64,000 nucleotides of DNA, taken from NCBI GenBank assembly GCA_965199095.1, contig CBDAQM010000001.1:106615-170614 (forward strand), given 5' to 3'. The DNA is from LMUY01 sp965199095. Its GTDB lineage: Bacteria > Pseudomonadota > Alphaproteobacteria > Acetobacterales > Acetobacteraceae. The translations under genes and the position numbers were made by a program. Position 1 is the stretch's first letter, and every line of letters begins with the position of its first letter. The notes beneath the pieces are model-generated. The model ran no database searches, was not told where the DNA came from, and was given only the letters and a program-made list of their open reading frames with translations. Below, in pieces: positions 23,564 to 32,992 of this stretch.

Positions 23564-25247
23564 CCCGCATTTCTCACAGTGCCATCGCTGAGCGTCGTCT
23601 CGGGTGCTCAGCGTCGGTTGTGGCCTTGGTTCCGGGTGTCGCCGTGTCATTTTGAGTGTGTTGAGCGTGTTGAGCGGGCGCGGTGGTGCGATCACCGCTG
23701 GAGCAGTGCTGATCGGGGTGGTGGCGCTTTGCGGTGTCTGGTTCGTGGCGGTCAGTCGAACGCTCTTTGCAGGGCGGCATAGGCCAGCCCCCATTCGTTT
23801 TGCGAGGGGCAGGCCGACGCCATGGCGATCTTCACCCGGCGCACGCTGGTCCGCACCAGCGCGCCGATCTTCAGCAGCTTGAGCCGGATCGTCCCGCACG
23901 TGGCGGTCGCCAACGCGGTGCCCTCAAGCCCGATGCGTCTGAGGGCGCACAGCAGCACATAGGCCGCGGACGCGAACCACAGCCGCAGCTGGTTGGCCTG
24001 CATGGTGTGGGCCGACGTGCGGTCGGCGAAGAGGTCGAGCTGGCATTCCTTGATACGGTTCTCCATCTCGCCGCGGGCGCAGTAGATCGCTTCGTAGAGG
24101 TGCTGCGCCTCGGCCTCGCGGGGGTTGAGCGAAGTCACGACGAAGCGCGGATTGGCCTTATCGCCGGCCGTGTCGGTCCCTGGGATCCACTCCGCCTTGC
24201 CCACCACCCGGCGCTCCTGCGACCAGCTGTCGTGCGTGGACCAGGTGAAATCGCGGAAGCGGCGGGCCGCCTTGCCGGTCGTCTCGGCGTCGGCGCGGGC
24301 TTCGGCCATCTGCGCCTCGATCTGCGCCGACAGGCGCGGGTTGCGGGCCAGGCCGAACAGGAAATCCACATGGTTGGCCTCGCACCAGGTCATCAGCCCA
24401 TCACGGGCGAAGCCGCTATCGGCACGCAACACAACCCGCGTGTGCGGCCATCGCGTGCGGATTTGGGCGACAACACGCTCGATCTCCTCCACGGCCCCTG
24501 CCGATGCGTCGAGGTCGGAGCGACGCAGCTTGGCCACCAGCAGATGACGCCCGCAGAACACGTAGAGCGGCAGGTAGCAGTGGCAATCATAGTAGCCGTG
24601 GAAGAACCGGCCCTCCTGATGGCCGTGCAGCGGGTCGTCGGTGGCGTCGAGGTCCAGGATGATCTGCTCGGGCGGCTGCGCGTGGGCGTCAAGGAACAGG
24701 TCGACGAACAGGCGTTCGAGCTTGGCCGTGCTGGCCGCGAGCTTGTGGTAGCGGGTGGGTTCGGCGCGGCTGAGTTCGAGGCGGTTCAGCGTGGACTTGC
24801 CGGCCAGCGGGGCGCAGCCGCGGCGCCGCCGGGCGGTGAGCTTGCCGGCGAGGGTTGCCATGACTGGATCGTGGCGGAGCTGGTCGTGGTCGTTGAGGTC
24901 TTCGTAGCCGAGCGCTATGCCGACGACGCGCTGCAAGACCAGGGTCTGCACCTCGTGCTCGATGAACAATGGATTGCGCGTGTCGGTGAAGCAGGCTGCC
25001 ATGCGCCGGGTCAGCCGGATCGCACGATCCGCTGCACCGAGCAGGACCGCGCCAGCATCGGAGGTGATGCGCCCACCATCGAACGCGGCCACCACGGACC
25101 GGCGTTCGACAGGTGCAAACTCGAACAGGGTTGGGCTACAGTCTGTCAGCACCGGGATCATCCTCTGCGTCGGAGTAAGGCTTTGTTGCAGAAGAACTTT
25201 CGCCTATTCAGAGGCCCGGTGCACCTCATTCTTGTGAGAAATGCGGG
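23564..25247. mobile_element. IS1380-family insertion sequence, copy 1
   Basis: The 1684-bp element is bounded by perfect 14-bp inverted repeats CCCGCATTTCTCAC (23564-23577) and GTGAGAAATGCGGG (25234-25247) and flanked by a 4-bp duplication CTAA (23560-23563 and 25248-25251). One gene, the transposase, fills it on the minus strand. Near its left end is a short tandem array of the 9-mer TGTTGAGCG (about three units). It sits directly at the stop codon of a LysR gene relic. Confidence 0.92.
23752..25161 (-). CDS. IS1380-family transposase, copy 1
   Basis: DDE transposase of 469 aa. Catalytic landmarks are LDLDATDDPLHGHQEG (first Asp), VLRADSGFARDGLM (second Asp) and YCARGEMENRIKECQLDLFA (the Y-x-x-RG-x-x-E-x-x-IKE signature with the Glu). 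N-terminal VVAAFDGGRITSDAGAVLL and the C-terminal NQLRLWFASAAYVLL are also typical of IS1380. The frame is intact. It differs from the copy at 30602 at only a few positions (for example AVLLG/ALLLG, RRRRG/RRHRG, DLDAS/DIDAS). Confidence 0.95.
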   Translation of the reverse strand: MIPVLTDCSPTLFEFAPVERRSVVAAFDGGRITSDAGAVLLGAADRAIRLTRRMAACFTDTRNPLFIEHEVQTLVLQRVVGIALGYEDLNDHDQLRHDPVMATLAGKLTARRRRGCAPLAGKSTLNRLELSRAEPTRYHKLAASTAKLERLFVDLFLDAHAQPPEQIILDLDATDDPLHGHQEGRFFHGYYDCHCYLPLYVFCGRHLLVAKLRRSDLDASAGAVEEIERVVAQIRTRWPHTRVVLRADSGFARDGLMTWCEANHVDFLFGLARNPRLSAQIEAQMAEARADAETTGKAARRFRDFTWSTHDSWSQERRVVGKAEWIPGTDTAGDKANPRFVVTSLNPREAEAQHLYEAIYCARGEMENRIKECQLDLFADRTSAHTMQANQLRLWFASAAYVLLCALRRIGLEGTALATATCGTIRLKLLKIGALVRTSVRRVKIAMASACPSQNEWGLAYAALQRAFD

Positions 25248-25555
25248 CTAAGGCGCGGCCTTAAAGAGGGCGTCCGCTGCCCGAAGTTCATCGATAAAGG
25301 CGCGCAAAGGCGGCGGTAGATGGCGACGGCCGGGATAGTAGAGGCAAAGGCCGGGGATGACCGGCGACCAGCCTTCCAGCAACGCACGCAAGCGCCCGTC
25401 CGTCAGAGCGGGTCGGGCCCAGGGTTCCGGCACGAAAGCGATCCCCAATCCTTCCATCGCCGCCTCGACCATGAGCCCGTTGTGGTCGAGCGTGAGGACG
25501 CCGGGCACATCGATCGCAAGTTCGTCGGAGCCTCGTGCGAACTCCCATCGATAGG
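25248..25555 (-). pseudogene. LysR-family regulator, C-terminal part
   Basis: The minus-strand frame reads WEFARGSDELAIDVPGVLTL, NGLMVEAAMEGLGIAFVPE, LRALLEGWSPVIPGLCLYYP and PPPLRAFIDELRAADALF, the last third of a LysR effector domain. The HTH and most of the effector domain are lost where the Tn552-like transposon begins (25556). The stop codon TAG (25250-25248) overlaps the CTAA target duplication of IS1380 copy 1. The gene is certainly inactive. Confidence 0.85.
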
Positions 25556-25721
25556 TGTAGGCGCTCGCAATCATCGGGGCTCGTGCTCGCAAACAGCGCC
25601 GATTTCTGCTCAGATTAGCTGACAATGAGGCGAGCCTTGTGCTCACATTATCTGCCACTGTGCTCGCCATCATCGGGCCGTGCTCGCCAACGGAGGATCG
25701 TGCTCACATTGGCTGCCAATG
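25556..25721 (+). repeat. Left terminal arm with phased transposase-site-like repeats
   Basis: Units beginning GCTCGC or GCTCAC/GCTCAG occur about every 20-33 bp: 25563, 25584, 25607, 25640, 25661, 25681 and 25701. Two classes can be seen: TGCTCGCCATCATCGGGC-like units and TGCTCACATTGGCTGCCAAT-like units, the second being itself partly palindromic. The inverted copy is at 29130-29295. Such arrays are bound by the transposase in Tn7- and Tn402-type elements. Confidence 0.8.
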
Positions 25722-25737
25722 AGCCGGGCTGCCTCGT

Positions 25738-26715
25738 TCAGATGGGCACTCCTGCCACGCGCAGCTGTTCGGTGAACTCGCGCGTGCGGTCCACGGCGAG
25801 GGTTCCGGCCAGGAAATCGCGCACTTCGGCGGGCTTGGCCCGGAGCAGCACGGTCAGGGCGGGCGCGTCGTAGCCGTTGCGGGTGAGCGTCGGCTCGAGT
25901 TCGTCGATGGCCCGCGACAGCACCTGTTCGACGATCTCGGCGGACACGCGCTTTTCACCGAGGCGGAACGCATGCTCGAAAGCCAGGGTGAGGTGCATTT
26001 CGATCTGCAAGGCCGTACGCAGCCGCTCGGCCAGTAGGTCGATTGCGTCGGCGTCCATGATGTCGGCCGGGTTAATGCCGTCTTCGACACAGGCCTTCAG
26101 GAGCCAGGCGATGAACTCGCGGCGGTGGCCGGACACGCCCTCGAACTCAAAGGTCGTCGTGCGATAGCCGATCTCTTCCATCTGCGGCCGGCGCAGGTCA
26201 TTGCGCAACTTCGGGTTGCCGATCAGCAGCACGGACAACACGACCCCGGCGCCGGCCGCCAACTCCATCAGCCGCTTGAAGCCGGTCAGCGTCTTGTGGT
26301 GCAGCTCGTGGGCTTCATCGACGATCAGCACCACGGGATGCTTGTTCTTGCGCATGAGGTCGCGCAACTCGCGCTCGCGCCGTTCCGGCTGCTTGGGGAT
26401 CTTGATCTTGCTGCGGTCGCCGGGCGTCAGATCGTAGAACATGGCCTCGATCAGCGAGGGCAGCGACGTGCGGCGCTTGTCGACCGCCAGTGATTTCGCG
26501 ACGGCAATCCTGTTGGACCGGCCGAGTTCTTCCTCGATGCGGGTCAGCAGATGCGTCTTGCCCGAGCCAACCAGGCCAGCGACGACGACCAGCCGAGCGG
26601 TTTGCACGACGGCGTACACCTCGCGGACCAGCGCGCGCTGGTGCTCGGTTTCGAAGTTGCCGGCCCGCTGGAACGGCTTGGCCAACCCGAACTGTGTTTG
26701 CACGTCGGCGAGCAT
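25738..26715 (-). CDS. Transposon AAA+ ATPase (TniB/Tn552 p271-like)
   Basis: Target-selection ATPase of 325 aa. Walker A is VVAGLVGSGKTHLLTRIEEE and Walker B is HPVVLIVDEAHELHHKTL, within an ExeA/TniB-type AAA domain; the C-terminal third is helical. ATG 26715 shares its A with the transposase stop (TGATG), so the pair is translationally coupled. In Tn552/Tn402/Mu systems this protein activates the transposase and steers target choice and immunity. A longer upstream frame (to 27168) only shadows the transposase gene. Confidence 0.88.
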   Translation of the reverse strand: MLADVQTQFGLAKPFQRAGNFETEHQRALVREVYAVVQTARLVVVAGLVGSGKTHLLTRIEEELGRSNRIAVAKSLAVDKRRTSLPSLIEAMFYDLTPGDRSKIKIPKQPERRERELRDLMRKNKHPVVLIVDEAHELHHKTLTGFKRLMELAAGAGVVLSVLLIGNPKLRNDLRRPQMEEIGYRTTTFEFEGVSGHRREFIAWLLKACVEDGINPADIMDADAIDLLAERLRTALQIEMHLTLAFEHAFRLGEKRVSAEIVEQVLSRAIDELEPTLTRNGYDAPALTVLLRAKPAEVRDFLAGTLAVDRTREFTEQLRVAGVPI

Positions 26716-28364
26716 CAGCCCCTCCCTGCTGTCTTGAAGTGCTCGCGCACGCGTGCCGCGACGGTGGTCCGGTCCAGCGTTTCGGCCAGCAAAGCGTCGA
26801 TGAAGGCACGGTCGGGCTCGGGCAGGCCGCCGAGCGGCTTGGAGATCTGCACGGAGATCGCGAGCCTGGCCGCCAGCGGCGTCGGGAATGCGACATCGGC
26901 CGCCGGCTCGGGAAACGGCATGCGCGGTATGGGCGTGGCAGCCGCACCCGGTGCCAGCGACGGCAAGGGCCTGTCCCCGCCGGTAAGCGCGGCGCGGGGC
27001 AGCCCGAGTTGGTCGGCCAGCTTGACCACCTTGTCCAAGCGCTCCTCGGCCCGGCTCTTCTGGTATTTGCGGTAGCGGTAGAGCGGGACCGCGCCGCGCG
27101 AGGGCTGATAGGGTCCGAACCGCTTGCCTTCGTGCTCGACGAACAGCTCTTGGTCGAACAGTCCCCACCAGAGGGTGACCGTCTCGCCGGCAAGCTCGGG
27201 CTCGACCTCATACGCCGCACCCTCGACCGACACGGTCGCGTCGCCGGCAACGGCCCGGCGCTCCGGCTCGCGCGCGAATGCGCAGAACCGCTCCCACGAG
27301 CACATCGCGCGGATGCCGCTGGTCGGGAGGTGCTTCAGCCAGTCCTCGACCCGGCTGTGCGGTTCGCTGCGGTGGCCGCCGTTGTTGTAGGTGACGAGGG
27401 CCCGGCGCAGCCAAAGGTTTGCCTCCGCCTCATCCTTTGGTTTGTGAAAATGATAGAGCGTCTCGTGTACCTCCTTAATGGTGCGGAACGGCCGCTCGAC
27501 TTTCCCCTTGGACCGTGCGGGCGTACGGCGCTCTGCTTCGGACGGCGGCATGTGGGTCAGCACGCGCACGCCCAGGCTGCCCATCACGGACTGGAACACC
27601 TTGGAGCGGCTGACCGGGCCATTGTCCATGTAGATCGCGGCCGGGATGCCCTGGAACGGCAGTTCCGGCTCGGGTTTGGGCGCCATGGCGTTGAACAGGA
27701 AGCGCAGCGCGGACTCGGCATCCTCACCGTAGACGCAGCGATACTCGTCATAGACAACGCCCGAGCGGTCATCGACGGCCGAGAACAGCATCAACGTCGG
27801 CTTGCCGCGACCCTGTTCGACCCAGAGCGGGGCCTCGACCTGCTTCAGGTCGGACGGGCTCATGTCGAAATGCCAAAGCTCATTGGACCGCTTGGCCTGG
27901 AAGCGCACGGCGGCAACCGGGCGCACTACGCGCGCATGGTCGAGACCGGACGCACGCAGGACCCGATCGACGGTCGCACGCTTGAGCAGGCCGGCCGGCG
28001 CCCGCACCAGGCCGTCCGGCGTCTCCACGCCATCCTCCTCAAGCAGCCGGATCGCCCGCGCGGTCGAGAGGTGGCGACCTTTCTTGTTCGCCGTCCTGAT
28101 CTTGAGCGCTGCGACGATCTCGGCGTAGCGCTCCATCCCGGCGGCCGGCACTGCCCGCGTGGAGCCGTGATCGGAACGCCGCACCGATTTTGGCCGGGTC
28201 AGCTCGCGGAGCGCGCGGTAGATGGTCCAGGCCGACACGCCATAGGCCTCGGCCACGCGAGCGATCACCTCGGTACGGGCGGGGTCACGCGCCGAGAGCA
28301 ACGCGAGGCGCCGCCTCAAATCGACCAGCGCCTCGCCTGGGGGCCGTTTCGAGCGGTCAGGCAT
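26715..28364 (-). CDS. DDE (rve/Mu-type) transposase of the Tn552-like element
   Basis: Transposase of about 549 aa. An N-terminal HTH region (RVAEAYGVSAWTIYRALREL) precedes an rve catalytic core: first Asp in ELWHFDMSPSD, second Asp in IYMDNGPVSRSKVF, Glu in KGKVERPFRTIKEVHE. A C-terminal beta-rich segment (VEGAAYEVEPELAGE, WWGLFDQELFVEHEGKR) follows, as in TniA/TnsB/MuA. The ATG at 28364 (MPDRSKRPPGEAL) is preferred to upstream frames and overlaps the resolvase end by 8 bp. The frame is intact. Confidence 0.9.
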   Translation of the reverse strand: MPDRSKRPPGEALVDLRRRLALLSARDPARTEVIARVAEAYGVSAWTIYRALRELTRPKSVRRSDHGSTRAVPAAGMERYAEIVAALKIRTANKKGRHLSTARAIRLLEEDGVETPDGLVRAPAGLLKRATVDRVLRASGLDHARVVRPVAAVRFQAKRSNELWHFDMSPSDLKQVEAPLWVEQGRGKPTLMLFSAVDDRSGVVYDEYRCVYGEDAESALRFLFNAMAPKPEPELPFQGIPAAIYMDNGPVSRSKVFQSVMGSLGVRVLTHMPPSEAERRTPARSKGKVERPFRTIKEVHETLYHFHKPKDEAEANLWLRRALVTYNNGGHRSEPHSRVEDWLKHLPTSGIRAMCSWERFCAFAREPERRAVAGDATVSVEGAAYEVEPELAGETVTLWWGLFDQELFVEHEGKRFGPYQPSRGAVPLYRYRKYQKSRAEERLDKVVKLADQLGLPRAALTGGDRPLPSLAPGAAATPIPRMPFPEPAADVAFPTPLAARLAISVQISKPLGGLPEPDRAFIDALLAETLDRTTVAARVREHFKTAGRG

Positions 28365-28953
28365 GGGGAACTGGCTTGTCTGAAGCACTGTCGTCGGTGC
28401 CGCGCTTGCCGACGTGGCGGTAGAGGGTGGCGACCGACACGCCCATGCGCTTGGCCACATCGCGCACCGGCAGCTTGCCTTCCCTCATCAGGGCGCGGGC
28501 CGCGGTGACGTCCGCTGCCTTGAAGGCCGGGGGCCGCCCACCCTTGCGGCCGCGGCGGCGCGCCTCGGCGAGGCCGGCGGCAGTGCGTTCGCGGATTAGC
28601 GCCCGTTCAAACTGGGCGATGGCTCCGAACACGTGGAACACGAGCACGCCGCCCGGCGTGGTGGTGTCGATGCTCTCAGTCAGCGACACCAGTCCGATGC
28701 CGCGCTCCTCGAGGTCCTCGGCCGTGGCAATCAGCTTTTTCAGCGAACGGGCGAGCCGGTCGAGCTTCCAGACAACCAGCACGTCGCCGTGGCGCAGCAC
28801 GTCGTCCAAAACCCGCGTCAGCTCAGGGCGGTCTGCCTTGGCGCCGGACGCCTTCTCCGAATGGATCCTCTCGCAGCCGGCACGGCGGAGGGCGTCGAGT
28901 TGGAGTTCTGGAGATTGGTCGATGGTGCTGACCCTGGCATACCCGACCCGCAT
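28357..28953 (-). CDS. Serine recombinase (resolvase)
   Basis: Small serine resolvase of 198 aa. MRVGYARVSTIDQSPELQLD carries the nucleophile Ser, followed by DRPELTRVLDDVLRHGDVLV, KLDRLARSLKKL, GGVLVFHVFGAIAQFERALI and a C-terminal HTH (GGRPPAFKAADV...VSVATLYRHVGKRG). ATG 28953 gives the canonical N-terminus. Within Tn552-like elements it resolves cointegrates at a res site, expected just upstream (28954-29129), where short repeats exist but no site is identifiable by eye. Confidence 0.93.
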   Translation of the reverse strand: MRVGYARVSTIDQSPELQLDALRRAGCERIHSEKASGAKADRPELTRVLDDVLRHGDVLVVWKLDRLARSLKKLIATAEDLEERGIGLVSLTESIDTTTPGGVLVFHVFGAIAQFERALIRERTAAGLAEARRRGRKGGRPPAFKAADVTAARALMREGKLPVRDVAKRMGVSVATLYRHVGKRGTDDSASDKPVPHA

Positions 28954-29129
28954 CAGCCGCCCTGTTCTCGAAACCCGTCCAATTGTTAGTGTTTCGGAAC
29001 GGAGCAATCAAGAACAGTTATGAGAAAGGAAAGTGCCCCAATGCTGGATGCCAGGCAGCACGCGGCAGGGATCGTCAGAAACGTTGGTTAAAGAGAACCG
29101 CTCAGCCCACCTGCCAACCGCCAAAACCC

Positions 29130-29295
29130 CATTGGCAGCCAATGTGAGCACAATCCTCTGTTGGCGAGCACGGCCCGATGATGGCGAGCACAGTGGCAGA
29201 CAATGTGAGCACGAGGCTCGCCCCATTGTCAGCTAATCCGAGCAGGAAACGGCTCCGATTGCGAGCACGAGCCGCTATGATTGCGAGCGCCTACA
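29130..29295 (-). repeat. Right terminal arm, inverted copy of the left arm
   Basis: Reading inward on the minus strand from 29295, the sequence follows the left arm almost base for base, with scattered substitutions: TGTAGGCGCTCGCAATCAT, then TGCTCGCAATCGGAGCCG, TGCTCGGATTAGCTGACAAT, TGCTCACATTGTCTGCCACT, TGCTCGCCATCATCGGGCCG, TGCTCGCCAACAGAGGAT and TGCTCACATTGGCTGCCAAT. Equal arm length (166 bp) and unit order support a functional end. Confidence 0.8.
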
Positions 29296-29435
29296 GCTAC
29301 GTGTCGCCGTGGATGATCGGCGTGATGAAGGACAGCACCGGCTCGTTCCAACTGGCGCTGGGCGGGCTGGCGGTGATGCTGCTGGTGTCGGCCGGCCTGA
29401 CCTGGATCTTGCGGCTGGTGACCCGCGAGATCTGA
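29296..29435 (+). pseudogene. MFS transporter, C-terminal tail
   Basis: The in-frame sequence YVSPWMIGVMKDSTGSFQLA, LGGLAVMLLVSAGLTWIL and RLVTREI is the last helix pair of an ACS-type MFS permease. Everything upstream is replaced by the transposon. It ends 25 bp before the SMP-30 gene, so the lost permease was probably the operon partner of that lactonase and its divergent LysR regulator. Confidence 0.8.
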
Positions 29436-29459
29436 GCTACCCAAGCTAAGGAGAAACGA

Positions 29460-30398
<939 letters not shown>

Positions 30399-30404
30399 TC
30401 TTAG

Positions 30405-32097
30405 CCCGCATTTCTCACAGTGCCATCGCTGAGCGTCGTCTCGGGTGCTCAGCGTCGGTTGTGGCCTTGGTTCCGGGTGTCGCCGTGTCATGTTGAGCGT
30501 GTTGAGCGTGTTGAGCGTGTTGAGCGGGCGCGGTGGTGCGATCACCGCTGGAGCAGTGCTGATCGGGGTGGTGGCGCTTTGCGGTGTCTGGTTCGTGGCG
30601 GTCAGTCGAACGCTCTTTGCAGGGCGGCATAGGCCAGCCCCCATTCGTTTTGCGAGGGGCAGGCCGACGCCATGGCGATCTTCACCCGGCGCACGCTGGT
30701 CCGCACCAGCGCGCCGATCTTCAGCAGCTTGAGCCGGATCGTCCCGCACGTGGCGGTCGCCAACGCGGTGCCCTCAAGCCCGATGCGTCTGAGGGCGCAC
30801 AGCAGCACATAGGCCGCGGACGCGAACCACAGCCGCAGCTGGTTGGCCTGCATGGTGTGGGCCGACGTGCGGTCGGCGAAGAGGTCGAGCTGGCATTCCT
30901 TGATACGGTTCTCCATCTCGCCGCGGGCGCAGTAGATCGCTTCGTAGAGGTGCTGCGCGTCGGCCTCGCGGGGGTTGAGCGAAGTCACGACAAAGCGCGG
31001 ATTGGCCTTATCGCCGGCCGTGTCGGTCCCTGGGATCCACTCCGCCTTGCCCACCACCCGGCGCTCCTGCGACCAGCTGTCGTGCGTGGACCAGGTGAAA
31101 TCGCGGAAGCGGCGGGCCGCCTTGCCGGTCGTCTCGGCGTCGGCGCGGGCTTCGGCCATCTGCGCCTCGATCTGCGCCGACAGGCGCGGGTTGCGGGCCA
31201 GGCCGAACAGGAAATCCACATGGTTGGCCTCGCACCAGCTCATCAGCCCATCACGGGCGAAGCCGCTATCGGCACGCAACACAACACGCGTGTGCGGCCA
31301 TCGCGTGCGGATTTGGGCGACAACACGCTCGATCTCCTCCACGGCCCCTGCCGATGCGTCGATGTCGGAACGACGCAGCTTGGCCACCAGCAGATGACGC
31401 CCGCAGAACACGTAGAGCGGCAGGTAGCAGTGGCAATCATAGTAGCCGTGGAAGAACCGGCCCTCCTGATGGCCGTGCAGCGGGTCGTCGGTGGCGTCGA
31501 GGTCCAGGATGATCTGCTCGGGCGGCTGCGCGTGGGCGTCAAGGAACAGGTCGACGAACAGGCGTTCGAGCTTGGCCGTGCTGGCCGCGAGCTTGTGGTA
31601 GCGGGTGGGTTCGGCGCGGCTGAGTTCGAGGCGGTTCAGCGTGGACTTGCCGGCCAGCGGGGCGCAGCCGCGGTGCCGCCGGGCGGTGAGCTTGCCGGCG
31701 AGGGTTGCCATGACTGGATCGTGGCGGAGCTGGTCGTGGTCGTTGAGGTCTTCGTAGCCGAGCGCTATGCCGACGACGCGCTGCAAGACCAGGGTCTGCA
31801 CCTCGTGCTCGATGAACAATGGATTGCGCGTGTCGGTGAAGCAGGCCGCCATGCGCCGGGTCAGCCGGATCGCACGATCCGCTGCACCGAGCAGGAGCGC
31901 GCCAGCATCGGAGGTGATGCGCCCACCATCAAACGCGGCCACCACGGACCGGCGTTCGACAGGTGCAAACTCGAACAGGGTTGGGCTACAGTCTGTCAGC
32001 ACCGGGATCATCCTCTGCGTCGGAGTAAGGCTTTGTTGCAGAAGAACTTTCGCCTATTCAGAGACCCGGTGCACCTCATTCTTGTGAGAAATGCGGG
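30405..32097. mobile_element. IS1380-family insertion sequence, copy 2
   Basis: Same element as copy 1, in the same orientation, with CCCGCATTTCTCAC (30405-30418) and GTGAGAAATGCGGG (32084-32097) ends and a TTAG duplication (30401-30404 and 32098-32101). Its length is 1693 bp, 9 bp more than copy 1, because the TGTTGAGCG array near the left end has four units. It is inserted between the stop of the SMP-30 gene and the convergent amidohydrolase gene. Confidence 0.92.
30602..32011 (-). CDS. IS1380-family transposase, copy 2
   Basis: Identical in length (469 aa) and nearly identical in sequence to the protein at 23752-25161, with the same DDE landmarks (DATDDPLHGH, RADSGFARDG, ARGEMENRIKE). The few amino-acid differences show that the two copies are not a very recent duplication, or that one arrived separately. 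The frame is intact. Confidence 0.95.
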   Translation of the reverse strand: MIPVLTDCSPTLFEFAPVERRSVVAAFDGGRITSDAGALLLGAADRAIRLTRRMAACFTDTRNPLFIEHEVQTLVLQRVVGIALGYEDLNDHDQLRHDPVMATLAGKLTARRHRGCAPLAGKSTLNRLELSRAEPTRYHKLAASTAKLERLFVDLFLDAHAQPPEQIILDLDATDDPLHGHQEGRFFHGYYDCHCYLPLYVFCGRHLLVAKLRRSDIDASAGAVEEIERVVAQIRTRWPHTRVVLRADSGFARDGLMSWCEANHVDFLFGLARNPRLSAQIEAQMAEARADAETTGKAARRFRDFTWSTHDSWSQERRVVGKAEWIPGTDTAGDKANPRFVVTSLNPREADAQHLYEAIYCARGEMENRIKECQLDLFADRTSAHTMQANQLRLWFASAAYVLLCALRRIGLEGTALATATCGTIRLKLLKIGALVRTSVRRVKIAMASACPSQNEWGLAYAALQRAFD

Positions 32098-32103
32098 TTA
32101 GGC

Positions 32104-32979
32104 CTACCCGAAGCCGTACAGCCGGGCCGGGTTGCCGGCCAGGATCTGCTGCCGTAAGGCCAGATCGCCCGTCCATTCGGCGAACAGGTCGGCCAGGTGC
32201 CCGGCGTCCGGCGTCTTGTCGCCCATGCGCACGAACGGCCAATCCGTGCCCCACAGCAGCCGATCGGGCCGCGCCTGCAAGAAGGCAGCGTGGAACGGTT
32301 GGAGGTCCGCGTAGTCCGGAAACCGGTCTGAAACGCGGTGCGGCACCAGCTTCACCCAGAGATCCTCATCGCGCAGCAGGCCGAGTAGGCGCTGGAAGAC
32401 TGCGTCCTGCGGCCCCCGGCTGATCTCGGGCTTGTTCATGTGGTCCAGCACAAGCGGGATGCCGAGCCCGAGCAGCCGGGGCGCGTGAGTGACGAACTCC
32501 GCGGCGGACATCCAGAGCTGGGCATGCAGGCCGTGTTCGCGCATGCGCGGCGCCAAGGCCATGAGACCGTCCAGCCCAATGGTGCCTGCGTGCGCGCCGG
32601 TTGCCGGGAAATAGGAAAAGCGCAGGCCGCACACTCCGGCTGCCGCGAGCTCCACGAGGGTGGCATCCGCCGCAGCCGGGGACGCGACGGCGATCCCCCG
32701 CAATTGAGCCGGGAAGCGGCGGAGCGCATCGAGCAGGGCCGCGTTGTCGTCCCGGTAGGGTGCGGCCTGGACCAGCACGCCCCGTGTTGCGCCCAAGGCA
32801 TCCAGCATCGCGACATAAGCCTCGACCGGGGCAGGCGCTGCCTCGTAGGCCGCATCCGCGGCGGTGGGAAAGCGGTCGAACGGGCCGAAGATGTGGGCGT
32901 GGCTGTCGCAGGCGCGTTCGGGCAACTGCCACCCCGGGGCGGATGTCGGGCGGATCGGCAGCGCGGCCGTGTCGGTCAT
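32104..32979 (-). CDS. Amidohydrolase, PDC lactonase (LigI)-like
   Basis: Metal-dependent TIM-barrel hydrolase (291 aa) of the group containing 2-pyrone-4,6-dicarboxylate lactonase and sugar-lactone hydrolases. It has the metal motif ACDSHAHIFGPFDRFP, RGVLVQAAPYRDDN, GVCGLRFSYFP, LVLDHMNKPEISRG, WVKLVPHRVS and LLWGTDWPFVRMGDKTPDAG with the conserved Asp. It ends three bases after the TTAG duplication of IS1380 copy 2 and follows an RraA-like gene by 13 bp. A lactonase acting with the RraA aldolase/decarboxylase is plausible; the substrate is not evident. Confidence 0.88.
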   Translation of the reverse strand: MTDTAALPIRPTSAPGWQLPERACDSHAHIFGPFDRFPTAADAAYEAAPAPVEAYVAMLDALGATRGVLVQAAPYRDDNAALLDALRRFPAQLRGIAVASPAAADATLVELAAAGVCGLRFSYFPATGAHAGTIGLDGLMALAPRMREHGLHAQLWMSAAEFVTHAPRLLGLGIPLVLDHMNKPEISRGPQDAVFQRLLGLLRDEDLWVKLVPHRVSDRFPDYADLQPFHAAFLQARPDRLLWGTDWPFVRMGDKTPDAGHLADLFAEWTGDLALRQQILAGNPARLYGFG

Positions 32980-32992
32980 GGAACTTGTCCCA

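Larger units (their letters stand above)
25556..29295. mobile_element. Tn552-like transposon (ATPase, DDE transposase, resolvase)
   Basis: The 3740-bp element starts TGTAGGCGCTCGCAAT and ends ATTGCGAGCGCCTACA, the 5'-TGT...ACA-3' form of Mu/Tn7/Tn552-type transposons. It carries three minus-strand genes in the order resolvase, transposase, ATPase, as in Tn552 (no TniQ). Both ends are 166-bp imperfect inverted arms built of about 20-bp repeats. No 5-bp target duplication is present (ATAGG against GCTAC), and the two flanks are parts of different genes, so sequence was lost after insertion. No cargo gene is present. Confidence 0.85.

Noticed and set aside
23734..25251. 505-codon plus-strand frame in IS1380 (also 30584-32101)
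   Set aside because: Antisense to the transposase with no protein-like features.
25584..25721. Phased repeats of the transposon arm as a CRISPR array
   Set aside because: Units are of two classes with no unique spacers, and an inverted copy exists at the other end of the transposon.
30495..30532. Tandem 9-mers as a CRISPR array
   Set aside because: Units are directly adjacent with no spacers; it is a small tandem repeat inside an IS.
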